From NCBI RefSeq assembly GCF_017742245.1, contig NZ_JAGHKO010000001.1, positions 2,323,061-2,387,060 of the forward strand: DNA of 64,000 nucleotides, written 5' to 3'. The notes beneath the pieces are model-generated. The model was not told the DNA's origin. It worked only from the letters and a program-made list of their open reading frames with translations, and made no database searches. Of this stretch, positions 44,857 through 52,370 are shown in pieces (position 1 is the first letter of the stretch; each line of letters begins with the position of its first letter). Origin of the DNA: Niastella soli (GTDB lineage Bacteria; Bacteroidota; Bacteroidia; Chitinophagales; Chitinophagaceae). The translations under genes were made by a program, and so were the position numbers.

Positions 44857-46872
44857 TTGAAATTTATTGAAAACAAATTGTATCTCGGGTTTTCCGAGAT
44901 GGTGCAAGCTATTGCCAATGCCACTGGCAAAGAGCAGGAAAAAGTAGAGTTGTACCTGCGAAAAGCAAAAAGTACAGGCACCAAATGCTGGACCTTTTTA
45001 AACGATCCGGACGATCGCCGCAGGGTATTGGTTCAATACGAAGCGTTGAAGGAGGAGTATAAGAATATGGTGAAGGAAGTATTCGGTAATCCGTATGATC
45101 TTATGGCGAAGGACCCCATTTTGAAAATGGTGCAACCCGATCAAAAGGCCGAAGCTTTCTTTCTTTCCTATACATATGGCGATAACCGGTTTTTGCCAAC
45201 AGAGCATGTAACAAAATATGTAAAGGCAGCCAGCTGGTTAAATATGCTCAACGAGGTTAACCGCAACAAAAAGATCTTAAAAAAACAATTGAATGTAAAC
45301 CTCGATCAGTTCTGGAGTAATGTATGCAACATTATTAAATCGGAAGCGATCGATCTGCCTGCCAGTTATCAGCGTTTGCGTAATAAAATGGCAGAATATC
45401 AGGAGAAAGGATATGCCAGTTTGATTGATTGGCGATTTGGGAATTCACTGGCCAAGAAGATTGACGATGATGTATTAAAAAAGTTGCTCGAACATCCAAA
45501 TCAATACGACGATGTAATGATCTGTTATCTGTATAATAATTGGGCCAGTCAAAATCACCGGGAAGTAATTGGGGCGCGCATTGTGAGTTTGCGAAGAAAG
45601 GAGTGGGAGCATGAGATCATTGCCAGTCGCGAAGGCTGGAGCGCCTATAACGAGAAATATGTTCGCCAGGTAAAAGGGTTGCCCGGCAGTACTATGCATC
45701 CGCTCGCATTGGTTGAATGTGATGATTATAATTTCAATTACTATTTCACTGACCCAGACATTACCGGAAGCGGTAAGGATCTTCAACGGTATGTTGGCTA
45801 TGTGGTAGCCGACAGTAGCATTGGATTGGTTTTGGGTGCCAGTTACAGGCATGCCAAAGCGCCGGTTTTTGATATGGTACGGGTTGCCTGGCTCGATGCC
45901 ATGTATTATATCCGAGGCCTTACCGGCAGCGATCAGTGGTACCTGCCATTTGAAGTAAAAGCCGATCACTGGAATCAAAAGAATGCTTTCCCCTTTTTCA
46001 ATAGTATTGCCCGGTTTGTAAAACCAGCTGTGGGTAATAAACACAGAGGGTACATAGAACAGTTGTTTGGAAGTGATCATGCAAAACGCGCCGAAAAACT
46101 GGCTGCGCATAATGAGCTCAACTATAATGGAAATAACTTAACAGCCCGGCATATAGGGGTGAACAGGGAAGTGCTCAAGGCCAATGCAAAAAGGCGTCCG
46201 CTTATTGGTGAACATGCCAGTGAACAGATCGATAAATTCCTGTATTACATGCGCAACATTCCGGCCATTACAAAAACTGATCTGGAAGCCCCCAGCCGGG
46301 AAGTGAAATGGAAACAGCGATGGAGTGAATTGAGCGACGATCAAAAGCGCCCCATTACCGATCTGCAGTTTTTGCACCTGTTTGGTTTTACCCATGCGCC
46401 ACAAGGCAGATCGATAACTATCACCAACAGAGGCATTGAACCTGTTATCAACGGTACAAAATACAGTTACGATCTGCCCGATTATGTGAATATGCAACAC
46501 CTCATTGGCAGCAAGGTTTCTGTAGTATATGACCCATACGACATGAGCCGGGTGCTGATCACTGATAATGAGAACATCCGCTTTATTGCCCAGGAAGCCA
46601 GTTTGCAACCCAGGGCCCTGGTTTATCAATATGATGGAAGCAGAAAGGCATTGGATATGATCCTTAATGAGAAGAAGGCGCAGGTTCAAAGAGTGGCCGC
46701 CCTTTCGGCAGCACGCACACATGAAATAGATTCAAAAGCTGTGCTGTTAGCCGGTTTAGCGCCCAAAGAACTACTGGCAGATGCAGAGCAGGCCTATTAC
46801 GAAGAACAGGCCAACGCAACAGACGAGGACGCCATTGAATTCAATATCTACAAGAACATTTTTAACCGATAA
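44857..46872 (+). CDS. MuA-like DDE transposase
   Basis: 671 aa from a TTG start; MKFIENKLYLGFSEMV is the expected beginning in this family, so TTG is preferred over the ATG at 44899. The N-terminal 240 residues are DNA-binding. The RNase H-like core carries Asp290 (LALVECDDYNF), Asp370 (FEVKADHWNQ) and Glu401 (NKHRGYIEQLFGS), all present. Residues about 515-580 (RGIEPVINGTKYSYDLPDYV ... KVSVVYDPYDMSRVLITD) are the Mu transposase C-terminal beta-barrel. It would join element ends to target DNA by replicative transposition. The MuB-like ATPase follows 6 bases downstream. The only sizeable recombinase in the element. Confidence 0.93.
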   Translation: MKFIENKLYLGFSEMVQAIANATGKEQEKVELYLRKAKSTGTKCWTFLNDPDDRRRVLVQYEALKEEYKNMVKEVFGNPYDLMAKDPILKMVQPDQKAEAFFLSYTYGDNRFLPTEHVTKYVKAASWLNMLNEVNRNKKILKKQLNVNLDQFWSNVCNIIKSEAIDLPASYQRLRNKMAEYQEKGYASLIDWRFGNSLAKKIDDDVLKKLLEHPNQYDDVMICYLYNNWASQNHREVIGARIVSLRRKEWEHEIIASREGWSAYNEKYVRQVKGLPGSTMHPLALVECDDYNFNYYFTDPDITGSGKDLQRYVGYVVADSSIGLVLGASYRHAKAPVFDMVRVAWLDAMYYIRGLTGSDQWYLPFEVKADHWNQKNAFPFFNSIARFVKPAVGNKHRGYIEQLFGSDHAKRAEKLAAHNELNYNGNNLTARHIGVNREVLKANAKRRPLIGEHASEQIDKFLYYMRNIPAITKTDLEAPSREVKWKQRWSELSDDQKRPITDLQFLHLFGFTHAPQGRSITITNRGIEPVINGTKYSYDLPDYVNMQHLIGSKVSVVYDPYDMSRVLITDNENIRFIAQEASLQPRALVYQYDGSRKALDMILNEKKAQVQRVAALSAARTHEIDSKAVLLAGLAPKELLADAEQAYYEEQANATDEDAIEFNIYKNIFNR

Positions 46873-46878
46873 AAATAA

Positions 46879-47574
46879 ATGATCATGACTAATACAAAAA
46901 ACAAGACTGCAATAAATACATGGACTGTTGCACCCACCAGTGTATTTAATAAATTAACAGCCTATTTCGGCGACGCGCAACAACACCCGCGGGGCATTCA
47001 TGCGATAATCATAAATGCCAGTATGGGAAAGAGCATTACCGTTAAAGCGTTTGCCGAACAAAGATCTTCGGTATATTATGTATGCTGTCACCGGCATATG
47101 CCAATTCGTACGTTGTTACGCGACATGCTTACCCGCATGGGAAAAGACAGCAGCGGCACCATTGCTGAAATGCTCGATAACCTGGTCCACCATCTTGAAA
47201 AAGATAAAGAACCCTTGTTCATTATAGATGAGGTTGACAAACTCAAAGATGAAGTACTGGAGATGTTTGTTGACCTCGAAAACAAATTACACGGTAAATG
47301 CGGACTGGTATTTATGGCCACTCCCTATTTAAAAAAACGCGTTGAAACAGGCGTAAACCGGAATAAGCGTGGGTTTACAGAACTATACAGCAGAATGAAA
47401 AAAATATTCTGGGACCTCACGCCAGCCAAACAGGAATTCAAAAAAGATGTTTCGCTCATTTGCAAAGCCAATGGCGTAAGCAATGAGCAAACAATAACTG
47501 AGCTGTATAATAAATGCGAATACGACCTGCGGGTATTAACTGATCTCATCATAGCATTCAAAGCTGCCGCCTGA
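46879..47574 (+). CDS. MuB-like AAA+ ATPase (target-selection protein)
   Basis: 231 aa. Walker A lies in IIINASMGKSITV (Gly50-Lys51-Ser52); the first Gly of the usual GxxxxGKS is Asn46. Walker B is LFIIDEVDKL (Asp117, Glu118). Sensor I is FMATP, and KRGFTELYSRMKKIFWDL precedes the C-terminal helical domain. MuB forms ATP-dependent filaments on target DNA, delivers it to the transposase and gives target immunity. The gene is tightly linked to the transposase and followed by a terminator, so the two form the early operon together with the small regulator. Confidence 0.88.
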   Translation: MIMTNTKNKTAINTWTVAPTSVFNKLTAYFGDAQQHPRGIHAIIINASMGKSITVKAFAEQRSSVYYVCCHRHMPIRTLLRDMLTRMGKDSSGTIAEMLDNLVHHLEKDKEPLFIIDEVDKLKDEVLEMFVDLENKLHGKCGLVFMATPYLKKRVETGVNRNKRGFTELYSRMKKIFWDLTPAKQEFKKDVSLICKANGVSNEQTITELYNKCEYDLRVLTDLIIAFKAAA

Positions 47575-47626
47575 TCGATCAAAACATCGGTATTCCCAAT
47601 ACATAGTATCGCTATCAATATTTAAT

Positions 47627-47665
47627 AACCTCCATGCAACAAAATGTTGCCTGGAGGTTTTTCTT
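47627..47665 (+). terminator. Terminator of the transposition operon
   Basis: AACCTCCATGCAACA pairs with TGTTGCCTGGAGGTT across AAA (15-bp stem with one T-T mismatch), followed by TTTCTTTTG. It separates early genes from those that follow. Confidence 0.9.
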
Positions 47666-47721
47666 TTGTGACAAAGATCGCTTGTATATATTCCATTCAA
47701 TTGCGATTATTGTAGTGACGT

Positions 47722-48042
47722 ATGCGCGGAATCAATACACTTTATACAGATATATTCGACCAGTCGAAAGAGTCCAAACCCAAAGCCGGCAAGGGCCGCA
47801 GTTCCCATTTACATAAAGCCCGAAACGAAGCGCTTGTAAGCCGCTATTTTTACTATGGGAATTTTTTCGATCGCAAACTCAACTACGAATTCATTATCAA
47901 AAAGGTGGCTACAGAATTTTATTTAAGCCCCGTTACCGTCCCCGAGATCATTGAAGCCAATTACAACATCCTGGTAACTTTAAAAAAGGAACAACCCACC
48001 ATTAAATTCTTCAAAGACAAATGGCCACACCTGGTGTGGTAA
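47722..48042 (+). CDS. Small putative DNA-binding protein of the tail element
   Basis: 106 aa, basic N-terminus (KESKPKAGKGRSSHLHKARN) followed by EALVSRYFYYGNFFDRKLNY and IIKKVATEFYLSPVTVPEII, the last resembling a helix-turn-helix in which LSPVTVPEIIEAN would be the recognition part. No named family, but proteins of this kind accompany transposable elements in Bacteroidota. It may be the activator of the late tail genes. It ends 11 bases before the convergent minus-strand gene. Confidence 0.55.
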   Translation: MRGINTLYTDIFDQSKESKPKAGKGRSSHLHKARNEALVSRYFYYGNFFDRKLNYEFIIKKVATEFYLSPVTVPEIIEANYNILVTLKKEQPTIKFFKDKWPHLVW

Positions 48043-48052
48043 CAACCATCGC

Positions 48053-48553
48053 TTATTCGTAGCCAATATCCATTTTGGGCGATTCATTGGAATAAACGGG
48101 CGAAGCGCTCGTGTCTTCAATAGTAGATGTGAAATATACCGTTCTCACCCTGATGGCATCCTTCCTGTCTTCAGTAAGGACCTGTAAACGCGACAATGGT
48201 TGTCCGATGGCATTTGCATCCTGATCGGTTGGTTGCCAGCCCTGCAGGGCTTTATGGAGCTTGGCTTCAATTTCATAACCAGCTATAGCCTGTCCACTTA
48301 CTGTATCTGGAGCCGTAACAGGAGGGAAGGCCAGGCGCAGTTGAATGGTAATATCTCCCCACTGTCCCATTTCGCTTTCATCCCCAAAATAAGATGGCGT
48401 AAAATCAATTAGAACACAAGGCCAGGAGATGGCTGGTGTTGGATCATTATCGATCTGACGCCAATCCTGTTCAACCAACAATATTTCAGGGACCGTTTGT
48501 TGTATGCGGGCTTTTAATGCCAGTAAAAGCAATGAATAATACGATTGATACAT
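48053..48553 (-). CDS. Putative tail terminator/completion protein, on the opposite strand
   Basis: 166 aa from the ATG at 48553 (MYQSYYSLLLLALKARIQQT); the 34-codon extension from 48655 is low complexity and rejected. The sequence ALKARIQQTVPEILLVEQDW ... WPCVLIDFTPSYFGDESEMG, DITIQLRLAFPP, GYEIEAKLHKALQGW and IRVRTVYFTSTIED follows the helix-sheet pattern of Siphovirus/Myovirus tail terminators (gpU/gp37-like), which cap the tail tube. It is the only structural-type gene on the minus strand, divergent from the late operon. Assignment is moderate. Confidence 0.55.
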   Translation of the reverse strand: MYQSYYSLLLLALKARIQQTVPEILLVEQDWRQIDNDPTPAISWPCVLIDFTPSYFGDESEMGQWGDITIQLRLAFPPVTAPDTVSGQAIAGYEIEAKLHKALQGWQPTDQDANAIGQPLSRLQVLTEDRKDAIRVRTVYFTSTIEDTSASPVYSNESPKMDIGYE

Positions 48554-48677
48554 AGTTGCGTACTTATTATACCTCAAAAATCGCCTATTTAAGGGGCAGT
48601 TTAAAAACGTAAAAAGTATGATACCGCAGTTACCTGTGTATATAACCGAAACCAATGTAGTGTCACAGATCGCTCAT

Positions 48678-48708
48678 TTTGAAAGCCTTGTTATTCGTTG
48701 CAGATTTG
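48678..48708 (+). promoter_or_regulatory. Candidate late promoter of the lysis and tail operon
   Basis: TTTG (48678-48681), 19 bases, CAGATTTG (48701-48708): one mismatch to TTTG-N19-TAnnTTTG. It lies between divergent genes, about 108 bases before the first lysis gene. An activator could compensate for the weak -7 box. Confidence 0.4.
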
Positions 48709-48767
48709 TGTTGTCAACGGCACGGAACCATTTCTGGAAGTACCAGCAACAACAGTGAAAACAAAAG

Positions 48768-48805
48768 TAACCGGTCAGCCCCGTAAGGCTGCACCCGGTT
48801 ATTTT
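48768..48805 (+). terminator. Leader hairpin with T-tract in front of the late operon
   Basis: TAACCGG pairs with CCGGTTA and an inner AGCC with GGCT, followed by TTTTG. It lies between the candidate late promoter and the first lysis gene, so it could act as an attenuator or antitermination target. It could equally end a short transcript. Confidence 0.55.
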
Positions 48806-48816
48806 GAAAACAGATT

Positions 48817-49122
48817 ATGCAGATAAATGAAATGATCGTTAGTGCGCTTACCGGTGTAGCAACAGCCACCATAACATGGTATGCAGCCCGCAATAAGAAC
48901 AGAGCCGAAACCTATGTAAGCGAATTAGATGCAGTTGAAAGAGCTGTGAAAGTATGGCGGGAGTTGGGCGAAGAGATGCAGCTGAAGTATGAATCATTAC
49001 ATGATGAAATAGAATTACTGCGAGTAGAAGTTAAAGTATTGCGGGAGGATAACAAGCAGTTAAAGCAGGAGAACCAGCGACTATTACAACAAATAAATAC
49101 TTTGACCGGTGAAAAAGGCTAA
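48817..49122 (+). CDS. Holin-like protein: one membrane helix and a coiled coil
   Basis: 101 aa. Residues 6-24 form a membrane segment (MIVSALTGVATATITWYAAR); residues about 30-98 are a continuous coiled coil (LHDEIELLRVEVKVLREDNK, QENQRLLQQINTLTGE). It is followed by an overlapping lipoprotein gene and an endolysin gene. Position suggests a holin or lysis accessory, but single-helix coiled-coil proteins in tail loci may also be structural. The stop overlaps the next start by 14 bases. Confidence 0.55.
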   Translation: MQINEMIVSALTGVATATITWYAARNKNRAETYVSELDAVERAVKVWRELGEEMQLKYESLHDEIELLRVEVKVLREDNKQLKQENQRLLQQINTLTGEKG

Positions 49123-49621
49123 TGCAATATTCGTAAGCATTTTAGTGGTGTATGTTATCATAATGATGGCATTACTGTTTGGCTGCAGGACCACCAGGCC
49201 GGTTGTAGATCAGGTAAAGGACAGCACCGTTATCAAATACTATTACCGGGATACCCTGATCACGCTGCCTGGCGATACGGTCCAAATAATTGCCACCGTG
49301 CCCTGTCCCGAAGCAAAGTGGCAGGCGCAGGCGAAGAGCGGAAGATCGGTGCTGGTAGCCAGTTTGAACAACGGGGAACTAAGCATCGACTGCAAACAGG
49401 ACAGTTTATTATTACGTATATCCTTATTGGAAAAAGAACTCGATCGAAAAACCAACACCATTGTGCGTGTTCCGGTACCGCAGGAAGTGATCCAGTACCG
49501 GGCACCCTGGTGGGCGAGGATAGCTCTGGTAGCAAGTCTCTTATTTATAACCGCCTTTTGCATTAAGAACTGGCGATTACTGATCGCAGGCGCAAAAGCA
49601 ATTATACAATTCTTTATATGA
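49109..49621 (+). CDS. Spanin-like lipoprotein with C-terminal membrane helix
   Basis: 170 aa from a GTG start. N-terminal helix with lipobox MALLFGC (Cys26), a periplasmic middle containing KDSTVIKYYYRDTLITLPGD and a heptad stretch (LLLRISLLEKELDRKTNT), then a membrane helix at about 130-150 (IALVASLLFITAFCIKNW). An outer- or inner-membrane anchor at both ends is the layout of a unimolecular spanin, which disrupts the outer membrane in the final lysis step. It overlaps the genes on both sides. Inferred from topology and neighbours. Confidence 0.55.
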   Translation: MKKANAIFVSILVVYVIIMMALLFGCRTTRPVVDQVKDSTVIKYYYRDTLITLPGDTVQIIATVPCPEAKWQAQAKSGRSVLVASLNNGELSIDCKQDSLLLRISLLEKELDRKTNTIVRVPVPQEVIQYRAPWWARIALVASLLFITAFCIKNWRLLIAGAKAIIQFFI

Positions 49622-50094
49622 TACTCTCTGCAAGGGCACTTGATATAGCCACCACTCAGCTGGGAGTGCGCGAAAAAGGTTCCATCAATTCCGGACCAGA
49701 GGTTGATAAATACCTGAAAAGCGTTGGGCTTACGCCTGGCCTCCCCTGGTGTATGGCATTTGTCTACTGGTGTTATAGCCAGGCGGCACAGGAATCAGGA
49801 GTTACTAATTTCTTGATAAGAACTGGTGGCGTTTTACATCAATGGAATGAACAGCAGCCAATAAGAAAGATAGTACTCGATAAAGTACTTAAAAATCCGG
49901 CCATCATTCAACCAGGCGCTGTATTCATTATGGACCATGGCAAAGGGACTGGTCATACCGGATTGGTAGAAAAGATATACGGCTCTTATATAGATACCAT
50001 TGAAGGCAATACCAACGATGAGGGAAGCCGCGAAGGCTACGAAGTTTGCCGCCGTACCAGAAGGCTGACATCTATAAAAGGGTTCATTCAATAA
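49618..50094 (+). CDS. Endolysin-type cell-wall hydrolase (CHAP/NlpC-like)
   Basis: 158 aa without a signal peptide. Catalytic Cys45 in GLPWCMAFVYWCYSQA, His113 in DHGKGTGHTGLVEKI, and the polar residue in IEGNTNDEG match the TIGR02594-type CHAP hydrolases common in Bacteroidota phages. Such enzymes cut peptidoglycan peptide bonds and cause lysis. The start overlaps the spanin-like gene by four bases, so the three form a lysis cassette immediately upstream of the tail genes. Lack of a signal means export depends on the holin. Confidence 0.85.
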   Translation: MILSARALDIATTQLGVREKGSINSGPEVDKYLKSVGLTPGLPWCMAFVYWCYSQAAQESGVTNFLIRTGGVLHQWNEQQPIRKIVLDKVLKNPAIIQPGAVFIMDHGKGTGHTGLVEKIYGSYIDTIEGNTNDEGSREGYEVCRRTRRLTSIKGFIQ

Positions 50095-50151
50095 AACAGA
50101 TCATGACTCAATCATGATACTTCAAAAATCTAAAATTTTCAAATTCTCATT

Positions 50152-51297
50152 ATGTCATTACCCAAAGTAAGTATTCTCTACAGCAATGGCAACCTGTTAC
50201 AGGACGTAGATGCTGTAGATGGGATTGCAGCACTCTGCGGAACCGGCTCTACGGCCGGTTTGCTGGGGGTGCCCACAACGGTGTACAGCCTTGAAGATGC
50301 AGAAGGCAAGGGTTATACCGAAACTGCAGAACCAGAATTGTACCGTCATTTAAAAGAGTTTTACGGCGAGTTGTCTGGCAACCAGGAACTGCACATCATG
50401 CTGGTGCCAAACACCATGACCATGGACCAAATGCTCGACAATACCAATGAAGCCGGCGCTAAAAAATTGATCGCCGATGCTCAGGGTAAAGTAAGATTGC
50501 TTGGTGTATTTCATAAACCTGCAGCTGGTTATAATGGCGGTACAAATTTTATCGATACGCAGGTTAGTGCAGCTATCACCAAGGCAAAAGCTTTTGCTGA
50601 AGCCCGTTTGGCTGAGTTGGTACCCCTCCGCATTTTAATTGAAGGACGTGTAGTAAACGCCAGTGCCAGCAACACGCTGCAACCAAAGACCAGCAGCAAT
50701 GGCTATTCTGGTGTGGTATTAGGCGGCTCCCGCAATGATGGATCTGCCTCAGTAGGCTTGGCATTGGGTAGAGCGGTAAAATATGGCGCGCACATTAAAT
50801 TAGGTAAAGTAGCCAATGGCCCGCTTTCTATCACTACCGCTTATATTGGCGACAAACTGATCAAAGACGTTACTGGTTTGACCGAATTGCACGATGCTGG
50901 TTTTATCAGCTTTATGCAACACCCGCAAAAAGCAGGTTTCTATTTTGGTATCGACCGCATGAGCAGCTCAGATGATTATCGCCTGTTGGCTTATGGCCGC
51001 GTGGTTGATAAAGCTGCTGTAATTGCCGCTGCCGTGTATGTAGAAGACCTGGAAGGCGAAGTAGCAGTTGGTGCAGATGGTAAGATCGCTGTTGGTGTGC
51101 TGTCACATTTAAAAGCGAAGATCACTCAACAGATCAATGTGGCCATGGCCGACCAGATCAGCGGAGTGGAAGTGTATATCAATCCTGCGCAGAATGTTAT
51201 CAGCACCGGTAAATTAAGTGTACAACTTCGTATTCGTCCGTTCGGATATACTTCATTCATTGATGTGGACCTGGGTCTTGTTGCCCCGGCCATCTAA
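50152..51297 (+). CDS. Tail sheath protein (DUF2586-type)
   Basis: 381 aa. Begins SLPKVSILYSNGNLLQDVDA and contains LHIMLVPNTMTMDQMLDNTN, VVLGGSRNDGSASVGLALGR, FISFMQHPQKAGFYFGIDRM and LAYGRVVDKAAVIAAAVYVE, the pattern of Bacteroidota contractile sheath proteins of the DUF2586 group. The sheath contracts and drives the inner tube through a cell envelope. Slightly shorter than Mu gpL (about 495 aa), consistent with lack of decorating domains. The tube gene follows after 10 bases. Confidence 0.88.
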   Translation: MSLPKVSILYSNGNLLQDVDAVDGIAALCGTGSTAGLLGVPTTVYSLEDAEGKGYTETAEPELYRHLKEFYGELSGNQELHIMLVPNTMTMDQMLDNTNEAGAKKLIADAQGKVRLLGVFHKPAAGYNGGTNFIDTQVSAAITKAKAFAEARLAELVPLRILIEGRVVNASASNTLQPKTSSNGYSGVVLGGSRNDGSASVGLALGRAVKYGAHIKLGKVANGPLSITTAYIGDKLIKDVTGLTELHDAGFISFMQHPQKAGFYFGIDRMSSSDDYRLLAYGRVVDKAAVIAAAVYVEDLEGEVAVGADGKIAVGVLSHLKAKITQQINVAMADQISGVEVYINPAQNVISTGKLSVQLRIRPFGYTSFIDVDLGLVAPAI

Positions 51298-51307
51298 AAA
51301 ATAAATT

Positions 51308-51742
51308 ATGCCAACATTTAGCACAAAAGAATGCGCCTGGGCGCACGTATCTGTAACCCTGTTGGGCCGCACAATCGTAGGCCTGCGTGGTTTTGAATTT
51401 AAGAAAACGGTTGAAAAAGAGCACCTGTATGGCGCCGGTGATATGCCGATAGATATTCAAAGTGGTAACCAGAAGTTCGAAGGAAATCTGAAGCTGTTGA
51501 AGTTTGAGATAGACATGTTGAACGACGCGGCCGCAAATGCCGACTACAGCGATATCCTGGATGTACCGCATGATCAGATCGTTATCACCTGCGACTACAA
51601 AAAGAAGGATTCAGATGCAACCCGCACTATCACCGTGTCAGGCGTTGCCTTCAATGAATTGACCACGACTATGGAGCAAAATGCAAAAATGACCGAAGTA
51701 ACGCTTCCATTCCTGGCCATGAATATTGAATACAGTAACTAA
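51308..51742 (+). CDS. Tail tube protein
   Basis: 144 aa. Beta-rich, with VSVTLLGRTIVGLRGFEFKK, LYGAGDMPIDIQSGNQKFEG and VTLPFLAMNIEYSN, the profile of gpM/gp19-like tube subunits. It forms the hollow inner tube inside the sheath. Placed between the sheath and the chaperone, as in nearly all contractile tails. Confidence 0.85.
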   Translation: MPTFSTKECAWAHVSVTLLGRTIVGLRGFEFKKTVEKEHLYGAGDMPIDIQSGNQKFEGNLKLLKFEIDMLNDAAANADYSDILDVPHDQIVITCDYKKKDSDATRTITVSGVAFNELTTTMEQNAKMTEVTLPFLAMNIEYSN

Positions 51743-51764
51743 AAAATTGCATAATCCCATCACA

Positions 51765-52184
51765 ATGATACAAACAGACAACAACAAAGGAACAGTTAAG
51801 GAAATAAGAGACCGCGAACGAAAAGAAGAAGAAGCCAGGTTGCGCGAATTATGCCAGCAACTGGCGTATGAACGGTATGGTGAAGACCAGGTAATTAAAT
51901 GGAGCAACCAACACAAAGGATTGTGGTATCTGCCGGTAATGGATGAAAGTGGCGAGAACATTGAAGCCATTGCTTTAATGAAACCGATCACCCGTAACAT
52001 TCTTTCTTACGCTTCAACCAAAATTTCAGACGAAGGCCTGTACGCTTTCCTGGAACAATGTATGCGCGAATGTTTTATCACCGGCGACAATTCCATATTG
52101 GATGACGACGACTATTTCATTCCTGCAGCTATGAAGTTCAATGCTATTCTGGAAGGTAAAAAGGCGGCTCTTTTAAAAAGGTAA
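51765..52184 (+). CDS. Tail assembly chaperone, short (G-type) product
   Basis: About 139 aa from the ATG at 51765; the longer frame from 51726 overlaps the tube gene. Acidic, helical and soluble: VKEIRDRERKEEEARLRELC, ISDEGLYAFLEQCMRECFIT. It sits between tube and tape measure, the fixed position of gpG-type chaperones that guide the tape measure protein. Its stop at 52182-52184 follows a TTTAAAA slippery site at 52172-52178, which allows a longer G-T product (see the frameshift feature). Confidence 0.8.
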   Translation: MIQTDNNKGTVKEIRDRERKEEEARLRELCQQLAYERYGEDQVIKWSNQHKGLWYLPVMDESGENIEAIALMKPITRNILSYASTKISDEGLYAFLEQCMRECFITGDNSILDDDDYFIPAAMKFNAILEGKKAALLKR

Positions 52185-52369
52185 GCGATGCATCGGAGAA
52201 AGCCGAATACGATGTATTTGGCTTTCTTGAAACAATAGTGGAATACTATACAGGGCGGGATGCATCGCAGTTGTCCGATGAAGCCCTGGCAATGAAACTG
52301 GCTCACATTACCCGCATTCGTAAAATGGAAGCGGAAAGTGGGTATGATAAAACTTTAAACAGATTATAA
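51765..52369 (+). CDS. Tail assembly chaperone, long (GT-type) product by -1 frameshift
   Basis: The zero frame reads CTT TTA AAA AGG TAA. The heptamer T-TTA-AAA (52172-52178) is a canonical -1 slippery site, and the -1 frame continues with AAG GTA AGC and stays open to the TAA at 52367-52369, adding 63 residues (VFGFLETIVEYYTGRDASQ ... LAHITRIRKMEAESGYDK). There is no ATG early enough to express this domain on its own in a sensible way, and it ends one base before the tape measure start. This is the G/GT arrangement of phage lambda and of most long-tailed phages. The ratio of products would control tail assembly. Confidence 0.8.
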
Positions 52370-52370
52370 C

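Noticed and set aside
45475-46722. Long antisense ORFs (211 and 194 codons) within the transposase gene
   Set aside because: The transposase frame carries clear catalytic motifs; the antisense products have no recognisable features.
47634-47816. 60-codon plus-strand ORF before the small DNA-binding gene
   Set aside because: It starts inside the terminator hairpin and overlaps the better 47722 frame.
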